Assembly: GCF_020662345.1 (NCBI RefSeq)
Contig: NZ_VMOA01000002.1
Location: 62,001 to 126,000 of the forward strand
Length of the DNA stretch: 64,000 bases
Direction: 5' to 3'
Origin: Methylobacterium sp. W2
GTDB lineage: Bacteria; Pseudomonadota; Alphaproteobacteria; Rhizobiales; Beijerinckiaceae
The notes beneath the pieces were generated by a model that worked only from the letters and a program-made list of their open reading frames with translations, did not search any database and had not been told where the DNA came from. Of this stretch, positions 45,921 to 53,897 are shown piece after piece (within the stretch, counting starts at the first letter, position 1; every line of letters starts with the position of its first letter). The position numbers and the translations under genes were made by a program.

Positions 45921-46034
45921 CCTCATCCTGATGGGCCGCGGCGCGGCCTCGAAGGAGGCTTCCAGGGATCGCTCTGGTGTCTGGAGCGCTCCTTCGAGGC
46001 CATTTACTTAAGCAAAGGGCACTTCAGGGTGAGA
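45921..46034 (+). repeat. Palindromic repeat family A, copy 5 (diverged)
   Basis: CCTCATCCTG at the left; the right arm is worn (CACTTCAGGGTGAG). The flank GGACGATCTGCTTTGGCATGAG matches other copies. Followed 65 bases on by a family B element. Confidence 0.8.
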
Positions 46035-46098
46035 TGGTCTCCTGGGACGATCTGCTTTGGCATGAGAATACGCTGAAAAATCCAATCAGACGGCTTTC

Positions 46099-46179
46099 AG
46101 AGTGCTTGCACAACGCCCGGCCACTGTCGGTTCTCGCTCCGAGCACGGCAGAGCAGGGGGAGTTCCGTGAGTGGCACTC
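46099..46179 (+). repeat. Palindromic repeat family B, copy 3, overlapping the polymerase gene start
   Basis: AGAGTGCTTGCACAACGCCC at the left and the partly complementary GGGGGAGTTCCGTGAGTGGC at the right; the centre CGGTTCTCGCTCCGAGCACG matches copies 1 and 2. The right arm holds GGGGGAG and the GTG at 46167 used by the next gene. Confidence 0.82.
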
Positions 46180-47543
46180 CCAGCATCGTCCCGGCCCCGT
46201 CGAATGAGGTCGCCCGCGTGATCCAGTCCCGTCTCGACACCGCCCTTCCCCTCGGCCGGTCCGCCGATGACTTCAACACGCGCTACTGCCGCGCCCTCGT
46301 CTTCGTGCTCGTGGGCTATGCGGTGATCGGGAAGAGCTTCGCCTATGTGGGAATCCCGCCGCTCTTCGTGGGCGAGATGGCCCTGGCCGGAGGCCTCATC
46401 GCCCTGTTGCGGTCCGGATGCTGGCTCGCCATCCTGGCGACGCCGGCGAGCCGGATGCTCATCGTCCTGATGGGCTGGGTCCTCATCCGCACCGTGCCGT
46501 ATGTGGGCCCCTACGGGATGGACGCCCCGCGCGACAGCGTGCTGGCCCTCTACGGCCTGTTCGCCCTGATCGTCGTCGCCCTGCTGCTGGAGGAGCCCGG
46601 CCGATTCACGCGGGCCGTCGACGCCTATGGCCGGTTCGCGCGGTTCTATGCCCTCGCCGGCGGCATCGTGTTCGGCCTGAGCTCGGCCTTGCTGAAGATC
46701 CCCGGCACCGAGATCCAGATCCCCAATGTCCGGGCCGGGGAGGCCGCCAGCCACCTCGCGGGCATCGCCGTCTTCGTCATGCTGGGGCTCGGCCGATTCT
46801 CGCGGCTCTGGATCGCCGTGCTGATGGCGAGCATGATCGTCGTCACGTCGAGCCGTGGCGCCATGCTGACCTGTCTCGTGCCGGTGGTGGTCGCGGCCGT
46901 CGCCGGGCGCCGGCTGCGGCAATTCCTGCCCATCGTCCTGGTCTTCCTCGCCGCGGCGATCATCGCGACGGTCTTCGACCTCAGCATCCAGCTTCCCGGC
47001 AACGAGCGGGCGACCGGTCCCAAACAGCTCGTGGAGGGCCTGAAGAGCGTCGTCGGCGCCAGTGAGACCTCGAATTTCGAGGCGACCAAGGAGTTCCGCC
47101 TGCGCTGGTGGGCGACGATTCAGGACTACACGCTGCGCGGGCCGTATTTCTGGACGGGCAAGGGTTTCGGCGTGAACATCGCCCTGGAGGACGGCTACAA
47201 GCAATGGGTGACGGCCGATTCGGTGCTGCGAAGCCCGCACAACGTGAACATGACCTATCTGGCGCGATCGGGTGTTCCCGGCCTCGCCCTCTGGCTCGGC
47301 GTCCTGGTGACCTGGTTCACGATGCTGTTCCACAGCCTGCTCTGGGCCCGCCGACGCGGGGAGGAGCACTGGGCCAAGCTGTTCATCTGGATCGCCTGCT
47401 ACGGACTCGGCATCGTGGTGGATGCCTCCTTCGACGTGGCGCTCGAAGGGCCGATGCTGGGCATCTGGTTCTGGTGCGTCTTCGGTTTCGGCATCGGCGC
47501 CAGCATGATCTTCCGCTCGCCCCTCGGGCGCAGCTTTACGTAG
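46167..47543 (+). CDS. O-antigen ligase/Wzy-type polysaccharide polymerase
   Basis: 458 residues with about ten to twelve membrane segments. The O-antigen ligase/polymerase domain is visible in the middle: a short-segment pair (LWIAVLMASMIVVTSSRGAML) followed by a large periplasmic loop (about 270-375) with the RLRWWATIQDY and GKGFGVN elements and the HNVNMTYLARSGVPG segment typical of the family. As the locus has a flippase and a copolymerase, polymerase (Wzy) is the likeliest role. The GTG start at 46167 has GGGGGAG five bases upstream; both lie in repeat B. The next in-frame ATGs are far inside, so this start is the best available. Confidence 0.85.
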   Translation: MSGTPSIVPAPSNEVARVIQSRLDTALPLGRSADDFNTRYCRALVFVLVGYAVIGKSFAYVGIPPLFVGEMALAGGLIALLRSGCWLAILATPASRMLIVLMGWVLIRTVPYVGPYGMDAPRDSVLALYGLFALIVVALLLEEPGRFTRAVDAYGRFARFYALAGGIVFGLSSALLKIPGTEIQIPNVRAGEAASHLAGIAVFVMLGLGRFSRLWIAVLMASMIVVTSSRGAMLTCLVPVVVAAVAGRRLRQFLPIVLVFLAAAIIATVFDLSIQLPGNERATGPKQLVEGLKSVVGASETSNFEATKEFRLRWWATIQDYTLRGPYFWTGKGFGVNIALEDGYKQWVTADSVLRSPHNVNMTYLARSGVPGLALWLGVLVTWFTMLFHSLLWARRRGEEHWAKLFIWIACYGLGIVVDASFDVALEGPMLGIWFWCVFGFGIGASMIFRSPLGRSFT

Positions 47544-48145
47544 AAGATCGACGATTCTGCAATTGAAGGTGCATCCCGGTCGTCGATCGTTGGCGCCGCG
47601 CTTCGATCATGAACAATCGTCGACGAGGATCGATCTAAGTAGTCATACCACGGCATAGATCCTGGCAAGGTCTCGCTGATTCAGGGTGCGGGGGACCGCG
47701 TTGCCGGCGCGCATGCACCAAGGCTCACCAGGGCTCCCCGCCTGCGAGTAAGAGCGCCGCAAGAGGCGAATCTACCAGAAACGGTTGCTTCAACCCACGC
47801 TGGCGACATCGGGATACATCCATTTCGATGGTGCGAATGCCATGAATTAGAGTTCCCATTTTTGCTTGTTACGTTCGATATTGTCGTGTTAGTTGAGCGT
47901 AATTGAATTAAACATCCGAAAGGGACGCCGAGGGATCGTTGGATTCTTTAACATAGAATAATAACATAAGTATTCGAAGTCGCTTCGCCCGATATGAGCG
48001 ATGATTGGCGACTTGCCCAACTGTGAATGGGCTTTGCCCCTTCGCCAAGTGGACGATCCTGCCACGACGCGGCGGCCCGATCCGTCAAGGTCAGCAGACA
48101 TTTGCCAATGCCATCGATTTCCGAATCCAGATTGGAGTAAGTCCG
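47544..48145. other. Intergenic region with AT-rich stretch
   Basis: 602 bases between the polymerase gene and the second LuxR-type gene. 47830-47990 is AT-rich and probably holds the regulator promoter. No gene or tRNA recognised. Confidence 0.4.
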
Positions 48146-48931
48146 ATGCCAATCAGTGTCACAGCCGCCTCAGAGCCTCCCAAATCCGATTTCATTCCCA
48201 GCATCATCGGCAGACCGGACGGTCGAATGACTTCCCATGCAAGCATCCCCGCCATCATTATCGGGCCGCGGGGCCTGGAGCGGGACGGGCTCGTCGGAAT
48301 TTTAAATCAGAACGGATATTCGATCCTCGATTCCATCGATGACATCTCCGACATGAGCCCCGGACAGCTGCCGGCCCTGATCATCCTGACCGAGTTCGGC
48401 CAGGAGCAGCTCGAGGCGGCGCTGGTTCCCGTGGTGCAAGCTCAGTTTCCCCTGGCCCGGATCGTCGCCTTGACGGCCGAGACCGATCCGGCGGTGCCCC
48501 GGTATCTGCTTCAGATGGGCATCCACGCCTGCCTGAACCGGAGCGCGCAGCCGATCGCGCTGATCCGGTCGCTGAACGTGGTGATGGGCGGCAACATCGT
48601 GATCTCCATCGATGCCGCGTCTCACCTGGCCGGCGCGGCGAACGGCTTCCCGAAACCGTCCCTCATGACGCTCCCGAAGACCGCCGACGCGTCCCCGGCG
48701 ACGGTTTCGGATCTCTCCAATCGCGAGATTGAGGTTCTGGCCTGCCTGGCCACCGGGCATTCGAACAAGTCCATCGCCCGGGAATTGCGGATCTCCGAGG
48801 CGACCGTGAAGATCCACGTGAAGAACGTGCTGAGAAAGATCAACGTCAGCAACCGGACGCAGGCCGCGGTCTGGGTCTCGAAACACGGAACGCCGAAGGT
48901 CGGCGCCCGGCGCAACGGGCGGGCCGCGTGA
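48146..48931 (+). CDS. NarL/LuxR-type regulator with degenerate receiver domain (paralogue)
   Basis: 261 residues. The C-terminal helix-turn-helix is standard (LSNREIEVLACLATGHSNKSIARELRI, then ATVKIHVKNVLRKINVSNRTQAA). The N-terminal half keeps the receiver-like strand/helix pattern (AIIIGPRGLERDGLVGIL, LPALIILTEFGQEQ, RIVALTAETDPAVP), but the phospho-accepting position is Thr and the acidic pocket is absent. It is related to the protein at 35809-36612. The ATG at 48146 follows GGAGTAAGTCCG; a longer frame from 48005 adds 47 residues without support. It stands at the right edge of the EPS locus. Confidence 0.85.
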   Translation: MPISVTAASEPPKSDFIPSIIGRPDGRMTSHASIPAIIIGPRGLERDGLVGILNQNGYSILDSIDDISDMSPGQLPALIILTEFGQEQLEAALVPVVQAQFPLARIVALTAETDPAVPRYLLQMGIHACLNRSAQPIALIRSLNVVMGGNIVISIDAASHLAGAANGFPKPSLMTLPKTADASPATVSDLSNREIEVLACLATGHSNKSIARELRISEATVKIHVKNVLRKINVSNRTQAAVWVSKHGTPKVGARRNGRAA

Positions 48932-49070
48932 GCTGAGAACCGGCGGCGCGCCCGGTGATGGCGCGCCGCCCGGAGCTGCGCCGACCACGTCGGGTCGGGG
49001 CACATCTCTGGAGCCTCGTCGTGCCGCGCTCGTCTTCGCCGAACCGGCATCCACGTCGGCCGAGAGCGCT

Positions 49071-49547
49071 CTAGGCCCCGGCGACGTGCAGGACGATGTC
49101 GCGCCGATGCGGCCGGTCGCGATGCTCGATCAGATAGATGCCCTGCCACGTGCCGAGGACGAGCCGCCCGTCGAGGACGGGGATCGTCAGCCCTGAATCC
49201 GTCAGGAGGGTGCGGATATGCGCCGGCATGTCGTCGGGGCCTTCCGCCGAATGGATGTACCCGCCACCGGGGAGGCGCGGGGCGAGCCCGTCCAGCGCCG
49301 TCATCAGGTCGCTCTGCACATCCGGGTCGGCATTTTCCTGGATCGTCAGGGAGGCCGAGGTGTGCCGGCAGAACAGGGCGAGCAGGCCCTGCCCGATGCC
49401 GCTGCGCCGCAGGAAGTCGGCCACGGACGCGGTGATATCCGTGAATCCCTGCCCCGGCGTCGAGACGGTGAGTCGGGCGCTCGCCTGGCGCCGGATCTCT
49501 CCCTCCTGAAAGCCTTCGATCCCGCCGATCCGACCCGAACCTCTCAT
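49071..49547 (-). CDS. YjbQ-family protein (secondary thiamine-phosphate synthase-like)
   Basis: 158 residues. The UPF0047/YjbQ fold is shown by the conserved LLALFCRHTSASLTIQENAD, PDVQSDL and GTWQGIYLIEHRDRPHRR segments, with the histidine pair that binds a metal or phosphate. Some members have weak thiamine-phosphate synthase activity; the true role is unclear. The ATG at 49547, with GGGAGAGACATC upstream, overlaps the ligase stop as ATGA. Third gene of an exonuclease-ligase-YjbQ unit. Confidence 0.9.
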   Translation of the reverse strand: MRGSGRIGGIEGFQEGEIRRQASARLTVSTPGQGFTDITASVADFLRRSGIGQGLLALFCRHTSASLTIQENADPDVQSDLMTALDGLAPRLPGGGYIHSAEGPDDMPAHIRTLLTDSGLTIPVLDGRLVLGTWQGIYLIEHRDRPHRRDIVLHVAGA

Positions 49548-51538
49548 GATGTCTCTCCCTCGATGACGGCGCCCGGCGCGATCTCGCGCTCGCCGCGGGC
49601 CAGGATGGTCTCCAGAGCCTCGATCCGGTCGGCCTCGGCCGCCGGCTTGTCCCAGCGGATGCGATGGACCCGGGGGAAGCGCATGGCGACGCCGGATTTG
49701 TGCCGGGTGGAGCGCTGGACCCCCTCGAAGGCGATCTCCAGCACCAGCCCCTCGTCGAGGCCGCAGGCCACCTCGCGCACCGGGCCGAAGCGCTTCGTCG
49801 TGTTGTTGCGGACATAGCGGTCGAGCTTGGCCAGCTCCGCATCGGTGAAGCCGTGATAGGCCTTGCCCACCGGCACCAGTTCCCGGCCGCCCTCCGGCCG
49901 CTCGCGCCAGACCCCGAACGTGTAGTCCGAATAGAAGGACGAGCGCTTGCCGTGGCCGCGCTGGGCATACATCATCACCGCGTCGACGAGATGCGGCTCG
50001 CGCTTCCACTTCCACCACGGCCCCTTGGGGCGGCCGGGGAGATAGGGGCTGTCGCGCAGCTTCAGCATCACCCCCTCGATGGCGTCGGCATCCTCGCCGG
50101 CTCCCACCGAGGCCGGGTCGGCGCGGGCCTCGGCGAGATCGTCCCAGGTGGCGAAGCTCACGAGCGGCGAGAGGTCGATGCGGGCGTGATCCAGGGCGGC
50201 GACGAACCCCTCCAGCCGGGCGCGGCGCTCGGCGAAGGGCAGCGGGCGCAGGTCCTCGCCCTCCGCCGTGAGGAGGTCGTAGGCCCGGACATGGGCGGGG
50301 AATTCTTCCAGCAGCTTCGGAGTGACGGCCTTCCGGTTGAGGCGCTGCTGCAGCACGTTGAAGCTCTGCACGCGGCTCTCCCGCAGGATCAGCAATTCGC
50401 CGTCGATGGTGCCGGTGAAGGTGATCGCCTCGGCGAGATCGGGGAAAGCGCCCGTGATGTCCTCGCCGGTGCGCGAATAGACCCGCGCCACCTGCTCGCC
50501 GGCCTCGTCACGGCCGCCCGAGAGCTGGACCCGGATGCCGTCCCATTTCCACTCGCCCGAGAAGGCGGCCGGGTCGAGCTTATCGAAGTCGGTCTCCTCG
50601 TCGATGGGGTGGGACAGCATCGGCGGTCGGAACAGCGCCGGATTGAGGGTGGTGGGGCGCTCCCCCCTCCCCTCGACCCAGGCGAACAGGCCGAGATACG
50701 GCGGCTCGAGCCCGTGCCAGACCTCCTCCACCGCATCGGCCTCGTGGCCGCCGAGCGCCCCCACGGCGGTCTTGGCGAGGCGCGCCGAGACGCCCACGCG
50801 CAGCGCCCCGGTGATGAGCTTTAGAAGTGCCCAGCGCCCGGTCTCGTCGAGGGCATCGAGCCAATCGGCGATATGGAAGGGAAGGTCGGATTTCTTCGTG
50901 GTGCGCAGCGTGTCCACCACCTCGGCGAGGGTGGGGATGTGAGGCGGTGGGTTGTTGTGGCCGAGTCCTATCGAAGGATCGCCCGACAGTCCGGCACGAG
51001 GCGCGACGGGCTCCCTCTCCTGGAAGGAGAGGGCTGGGGTGAGGTGTGGTCCATCTCCGGAGAGGTCACGCACCTCACCCTGTCCCTCTCCTTCCAGGAG
51101 AGGGGACCCGCGCTGCCCGCGAGATTGTGGCAGTCGGGGGTGAGGGGGCGAAGCCGGAGGAGCCTCGTCCGGTGACACCCCCTCACCCTCGCCCTGCGGG
51201 CTTGCCGCGCCGACGCCGAGGTCGTCGCGGCCCTCTCCCCGCCCGGCGGGGAGAGGGGGAGCAGCGGAGACCGGCCAGATCAGCGCGGTGGTCTCGGCGA
51301 GATCGCCGACATAATTGTGCGAGAGCGCGAACAGCACCGGATCGACCCGCGCCTCCACCAGCCCACGGATCATCGCCGGCTTGGCCTCGCGGAAGCTGAG
51401 GTTGCCGGTCATGGCGGCGAGCGCCCAGCCCCGCTCCGGGTCGGGGGCATGGGCGAAGTAATCCTGCAGCAGGCGCAGCTTGGCATTGCGGCGCGGCTCG
51501 TAGGCGAGGCGGTCGAGGAGATGGGCGAAGTCGTTCAT
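49544..51538 (-). CDS. ATP-dependent DNA ligase with an in-frame palindromic insert
   Basis: 664 residues, against about 530-570 for this family. The nucleotidyl-acceptor lysine is Lys331 in EWKWDGIRVQ; motif III/IIIa (TGTIDGELLIL), motif IV (EGVMLKLRDSPY) and motif V (WWKWKREPH) are present. The OB-fold part holds VRNNTTKRFGPVREV. Residues 1-90 are the conserved N-terminal DNA-binding domain, which resumes at about 186 (SIGLGHNNPPPHIPTLAEVVDTL). The ~95 residues between are Gly/Pro/Ser/Glu-rich, are encoded by palindromic repeats, and look like an inserted element. It is the partner of the adjacent nuclease in a repair system. The start overlaps the nuclease stop by ATGA. Confidence 0.92.
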   Translation of the reverse strand: MNDFAHLLDRLAYEPRRNAKLRLLQDYFAHAPDPERGWALAAMTGNLSFREAKPAMIRGLVEARVDPVLFALSHNYVGDLAETTALIWPVSAAPPLPAGRGEGRDDLGVGAASPQGEGEGVSPDEAPPASPPHPRLPQSRGQRGSPLLEGEGQGEVRDLSGDGPHLTPALSFQEREPVAPRAGLSGDPSIGLGHNNPPPHIPTLAEVVDTLRTTKKSDLPFHIADWLDALDETGRWALLKLITGALRVGVSARLAKTAVGALGGHEADAVEEVWHGLEPPYLGLFAWVEGRGERPTTLNPALFRPPMLSHPIDEETDFDKLDPAAFSGEWKWDGIRVQLSGGRDEAGEQVARVYSRTGEDITGAFPDLAEAITFTGTIDGELLILRESRVQSFNVLQQRLNRKAVTPKLLEEFPAHVRAYDLLTAEGEDLRPLPFAERRARLEGFVAALDHARIDLSPLVSFATWDDLAEARADPASVGAGEDADAIEGVMLKLRDSPYLPGRPKGPWWKWKREPHLVDAVMMYAQRGHGKRSSFYSDYTFGVWRERPEGGRELVPVGKAYHGFTDAELAKLDRYVRNNTTKRFGPVREVACGLDEGLVLEIAFEGVQRSTRHKSGVAMRFPRVHRIRWDKPAAEADRIEALETILARGEREIAPGAVIEGETS
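51013..51257. repeat. Cluster of palindromic elements inside the ligase gene
   Basis: Three nested inverted repeats: 51013-51046 with 51071-51104 (34-base arms, about 3 mismatches); GGGTGAGGGGG at 51138-51148 with CCCCCTCACCC at 51178-51188; and the hairpin CCCTCTCCCC/GGGGAGAGGG-type at 51231-51257. All lie in frame in the ligase. A related short hairpin lies after cobT at 59930. Confidence 0.85.
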
Positions 51539-52599
51539 GCCGCGGCCTCGTCCGACACCACCGGAGGCTCCTCCACTGCCGCAGGCTCTGCCTCGCCGTC
51601 GTCGCCATAGCCCAGCATGTGCAACGGTTTCGCCGCGATCCCTTGTGTCCCGCACCAATGCACCAGGGCGTCCTCCTGCCCGTGCGTGACCCAGACCTCG
51701 CCGGCCCCGGTCTCGCGGATGGTGCGGCAGAGGTCGGGCCAGTCGGAATGGTCGGAGATGACGAGGGGGAGTTCGGCGCCCTTCTGCCGGGCACGCGCCC
51801 GCACCCGCATCCAGCCCGAGGCGAAAGAGGTGACGGGATCGGGAAATTTGCGCGACCACACGTCCTGTATCGCCGAGGGCGGACAGAGCACGATGGCGCC
51901 GTGGAGTTTCCCGCGCTCCGTCGCGACGACCTTCGGCGTATCTCCCAGGGGAATTCCCTCCTGCTTGTACAACTCCGTCAGCTTCTCCATGGCGCCGTGG
52001 AGATAGATCGGCTGGTCGTAGCCCGCCTCCCGCAGGAGGGCCATCACCCGCTGCGCCTTGCCGAGCGCGTAGGCGCCGACGATGTGGGCGCGCTCGGGGA
52101 ACAGGGCGACGGAATCGAGGAGCTTCTTCACCTCGTCCTTCGTGTCGGGCATCCGGAAGACCGGCAGGCCGAAGGTCGCCTCGGTGATGAAGACGTCGCA
52201 GGGCACGACCTCGAAGGGCAGGCAGGTCGGGTCGTAGGCGCGCTTGTAATCGCCCGACACCACCACCCGGACGCCCTGCGCTTGAATCGCGATCTGGGCC
52301 GAGCCGAGGACGTGGCCGGCGGGCGCGAAGCGCACGGTGACGTCGCCGATGCGGATCTCCTCGCCGAGCACCGCCTCCTGGCGCGCCTCGCAGAAATCCT
52401 CGCCGTAGCGCACGGCCATGATCCGCAGGGTCTGGCCGGTGGCCAGCACCTTGCCGTGGCCGGCCCGGGCATGGTCGGCATGGCCGTGGGTGATCAGCGC
52501 ACGCGGCACCGGCCAGGTTGGGTCCACATGGAATCCGCCGAGCGGACAGTACAGGCCCTCGCGGGTCTGGGTCAGGAGGTCGCCGGCGCGAAGGCTCAT
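51535..52599 (-). CDS. Ligase-associated DNA exonuclease (metallo-beta-lactamase/beta-CASP)
   Basis: 354 residues. The metal-binding motif is HGHADHA (about 38-44), with further histidines in APAGHVLGSAQI and in the final WVTHGQEDALVHW; SGDYKRAYDPTC is the Asp-bearing strand. The family is the mRNA 3'-processing exonuclease-like group found beside ATP-dependent ligases and is thought to process DNA ends. The ATG at 52599 gives the conserved start (GLYCPLGGFHVDPT); the longer frame to 52773 is unlike the family. First gene of the three-gene unit; the Lhr helicase and phosphoesterase often found with it are not here. Confidence 0.93.
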   Translation of the reverse strand: MSLRAGDLLTQTREGLYCPLGGFHVDPTWPVPRALITHGHADHARAGHGKVLATGQTLRIMAVRYGEDFCEARQEAVLGEEIRIGDVTVRFAPAGHVLGSAQIAIQAQGVRVVVSGDYKRAYDPTCLPFEVVPCDVFITEATFGLPVFRMPDTKDEVKKLLDSVALFPERAHIVGAYALGKAQRVMALLREAGYDQPIYLHGAMEKLTELYKQEGIPLGDTPKVVATERGKLHGAIVLCPPSAIQDVWSRKFPDPVTSFASGWMRVRARARQKGAELPLVISDHSDWPDLCRTIRETGAGEVWVTHGQEDALVHWCGTQGIAAKPLHMLGYGDDGEAEPAAVEEPPVVSDEAAA

Positions 52600-52654
52600 G
52601 CGCGGGGCCGAAGATCGGGATGGCAGCTCATGCGACGTGATATAGGGCGCCCGG

Positions 52655-52723
52655 GCCGGTTCGCGTCGGCTCGCCAACGCGAACCGGCCTCGGTCTTTTG
52701 TGCCGCGGGTCGTCGACGCACAA
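52655..52723. repeat. Two small hairpins between divergent genes
   Basis: GCCGGTTCGCGT (52655-52666) pairs perfectly with ACGCGAACCGGC (52677-52688), and TTGTGC (52698-52703) with GCACAA (52718-52723). The sequence after the second hairpin loosely resembles the tail of 38777-38822. A role as a repeat remnant or a regulatory site for the two divergent genes is possible. Confidence 0.5.
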
Positions 52724-52753
52724 CCGGTGACCCCTTTTGCGGACCCTGCCGAG

Positions 52754-53722
52754 ATGAACCCGCGAGCGCACACCTCCCTCCAGAATAGCTCCGGCGACCT
52801 CCTCGCCGACCGGCGCTACGCCTATGCCGAGGCCTGCCTCGTGGAGGGCGACGCGCAGGGCGCGGCCGAGATGGCGGAGCAGGCCCTGGAGATCGCGCCG
52901 CGCTACGCCGCCGCCTGGTTCCTCCTCGGGAGGGCACGGGAGGCGCGCCACCTCGCCACGGCGGACCCCGGCGACCACCACGCCGCCCTCAGGGCCTACG
53001 GCAACGCCCTCGATCTCGATCCGCACGACGAACTCGGGGCGCGGCTGCGCCTCGTCCAGATCGGCCAGGGCGACGCCCTCGGCTCGATCTCGCCGGCCTA
53101 TATCCGCGCCCTGTTCGACGGCTACGCCCCCCGCTTCGAGCGCCACCTCGTGGACGACCTGCATTATCGCGGGCCGGAACTCCTGGTGGCGGCCCTCGAT
53201 GCCCTAGCCACGGCGCCGGAGCGCTTCGGCGACGTGCTCGACCTCGGCTGCGGCACCGGCCTGATGGGCGAGGCGCTGGCCGGCCGGACCCGGACCCTCA
53301 CGGGGATCGACGTCTCTCCCGGCATGCTCGCGGAGGCCGCCCGACGCAAACGCTACGACCGTCTGGTGGAGGGGGATCTCACCCGCCTTCTCGCGGACGA
53401 GCCCGCGGACAGCGCCGACCTCGTCGTGGCGGCGGACGTGTTCATCTATGTGGGCGGCCTCACAGGAGTAATGGCGCAAGCGGCGCGCATCCTGCGGCCC
53501 TCGGGCCTCGTCGCCTTCACGGTGCAATGGCACCCCGAGGGCGGCCTCGTCCTCGGGATGGACGCCCGCTACGCCCATGGCGACCGCTACCTCCGGCAGG
53601 TGGCGGATGCGGCCAGTCTCGACCTTCTGAGCCTCGATCCGGCAGCGATCCGCCGCGAGCGCGGGATCGACGTTCCGGGACGGGTGGTGGTGCTGCGCAA
53701 GACCGGGTCCTGCGATCCGTAA
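52754..53722 (+). CDS. TPR-containing SAM-dependent methyltransferase
   Basis: 322 residues. The N-terminal ~100 residues are TPR-like helices (RYAYAEACLVEGDAQGAAEMAEQALEIAPRYAAAWFLLG). The YIRALFDGYAPRFERHLV segment and the SAM motif I DVLDLGCGTGLMGEALAG (about residue 158) define a class I methyltransferase; GIDVSPGMLAEA and LVVAADVFIYVG are motifs II and IV. The substrate is unknown. The ATG at 52754 gives the start of the first TPR helix; a GTG at 52700 is possible. It diverges from the exonuclease gene. Confidence 0.88.
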   Translation: MNPRAHTSLQNSSGDLLADRRYAYAEACLVEGDAQGAAEMAEQALEIAPRYAAAWFLLGRAREARHLATADPGDHHAALRAYGNALDLDPHDELGARLRLVQIGQGDALGSISPAYIRALFDGYAPRFERHLVDDLHYRGPELLVAALDALATAPERFGDVLDLGCGTGLMGEALAGRTRTLTGIDVSPGMLAEAARRKRYDRLVEGDLTRLLADEPADSADLVVAADVFIYVGGLTGVMAQAARILRPSGLVAFTVQWHPEGGLVLGMDARYAHGDRYLRQVADAASLDLLSLDPAAIRRERGIDVPGRVVVLRKTGSCDP

Positions 53723-53897
53723 TCCCGATTGTGCACGATTGGGTTGAACCGAACCCCCTCGTCATGTGTTGCACGGCACGGCACTCCCCCAGCCCGGTCC
53801 ATCGGGCGGACGCCAGCGGTTCCTCCGCGGCGCCCGATCGGTAAGGTCGGGCCTCAATCCATCCGATCCGTTCTTCCGAAGGAGCCTGTGCAGACGC

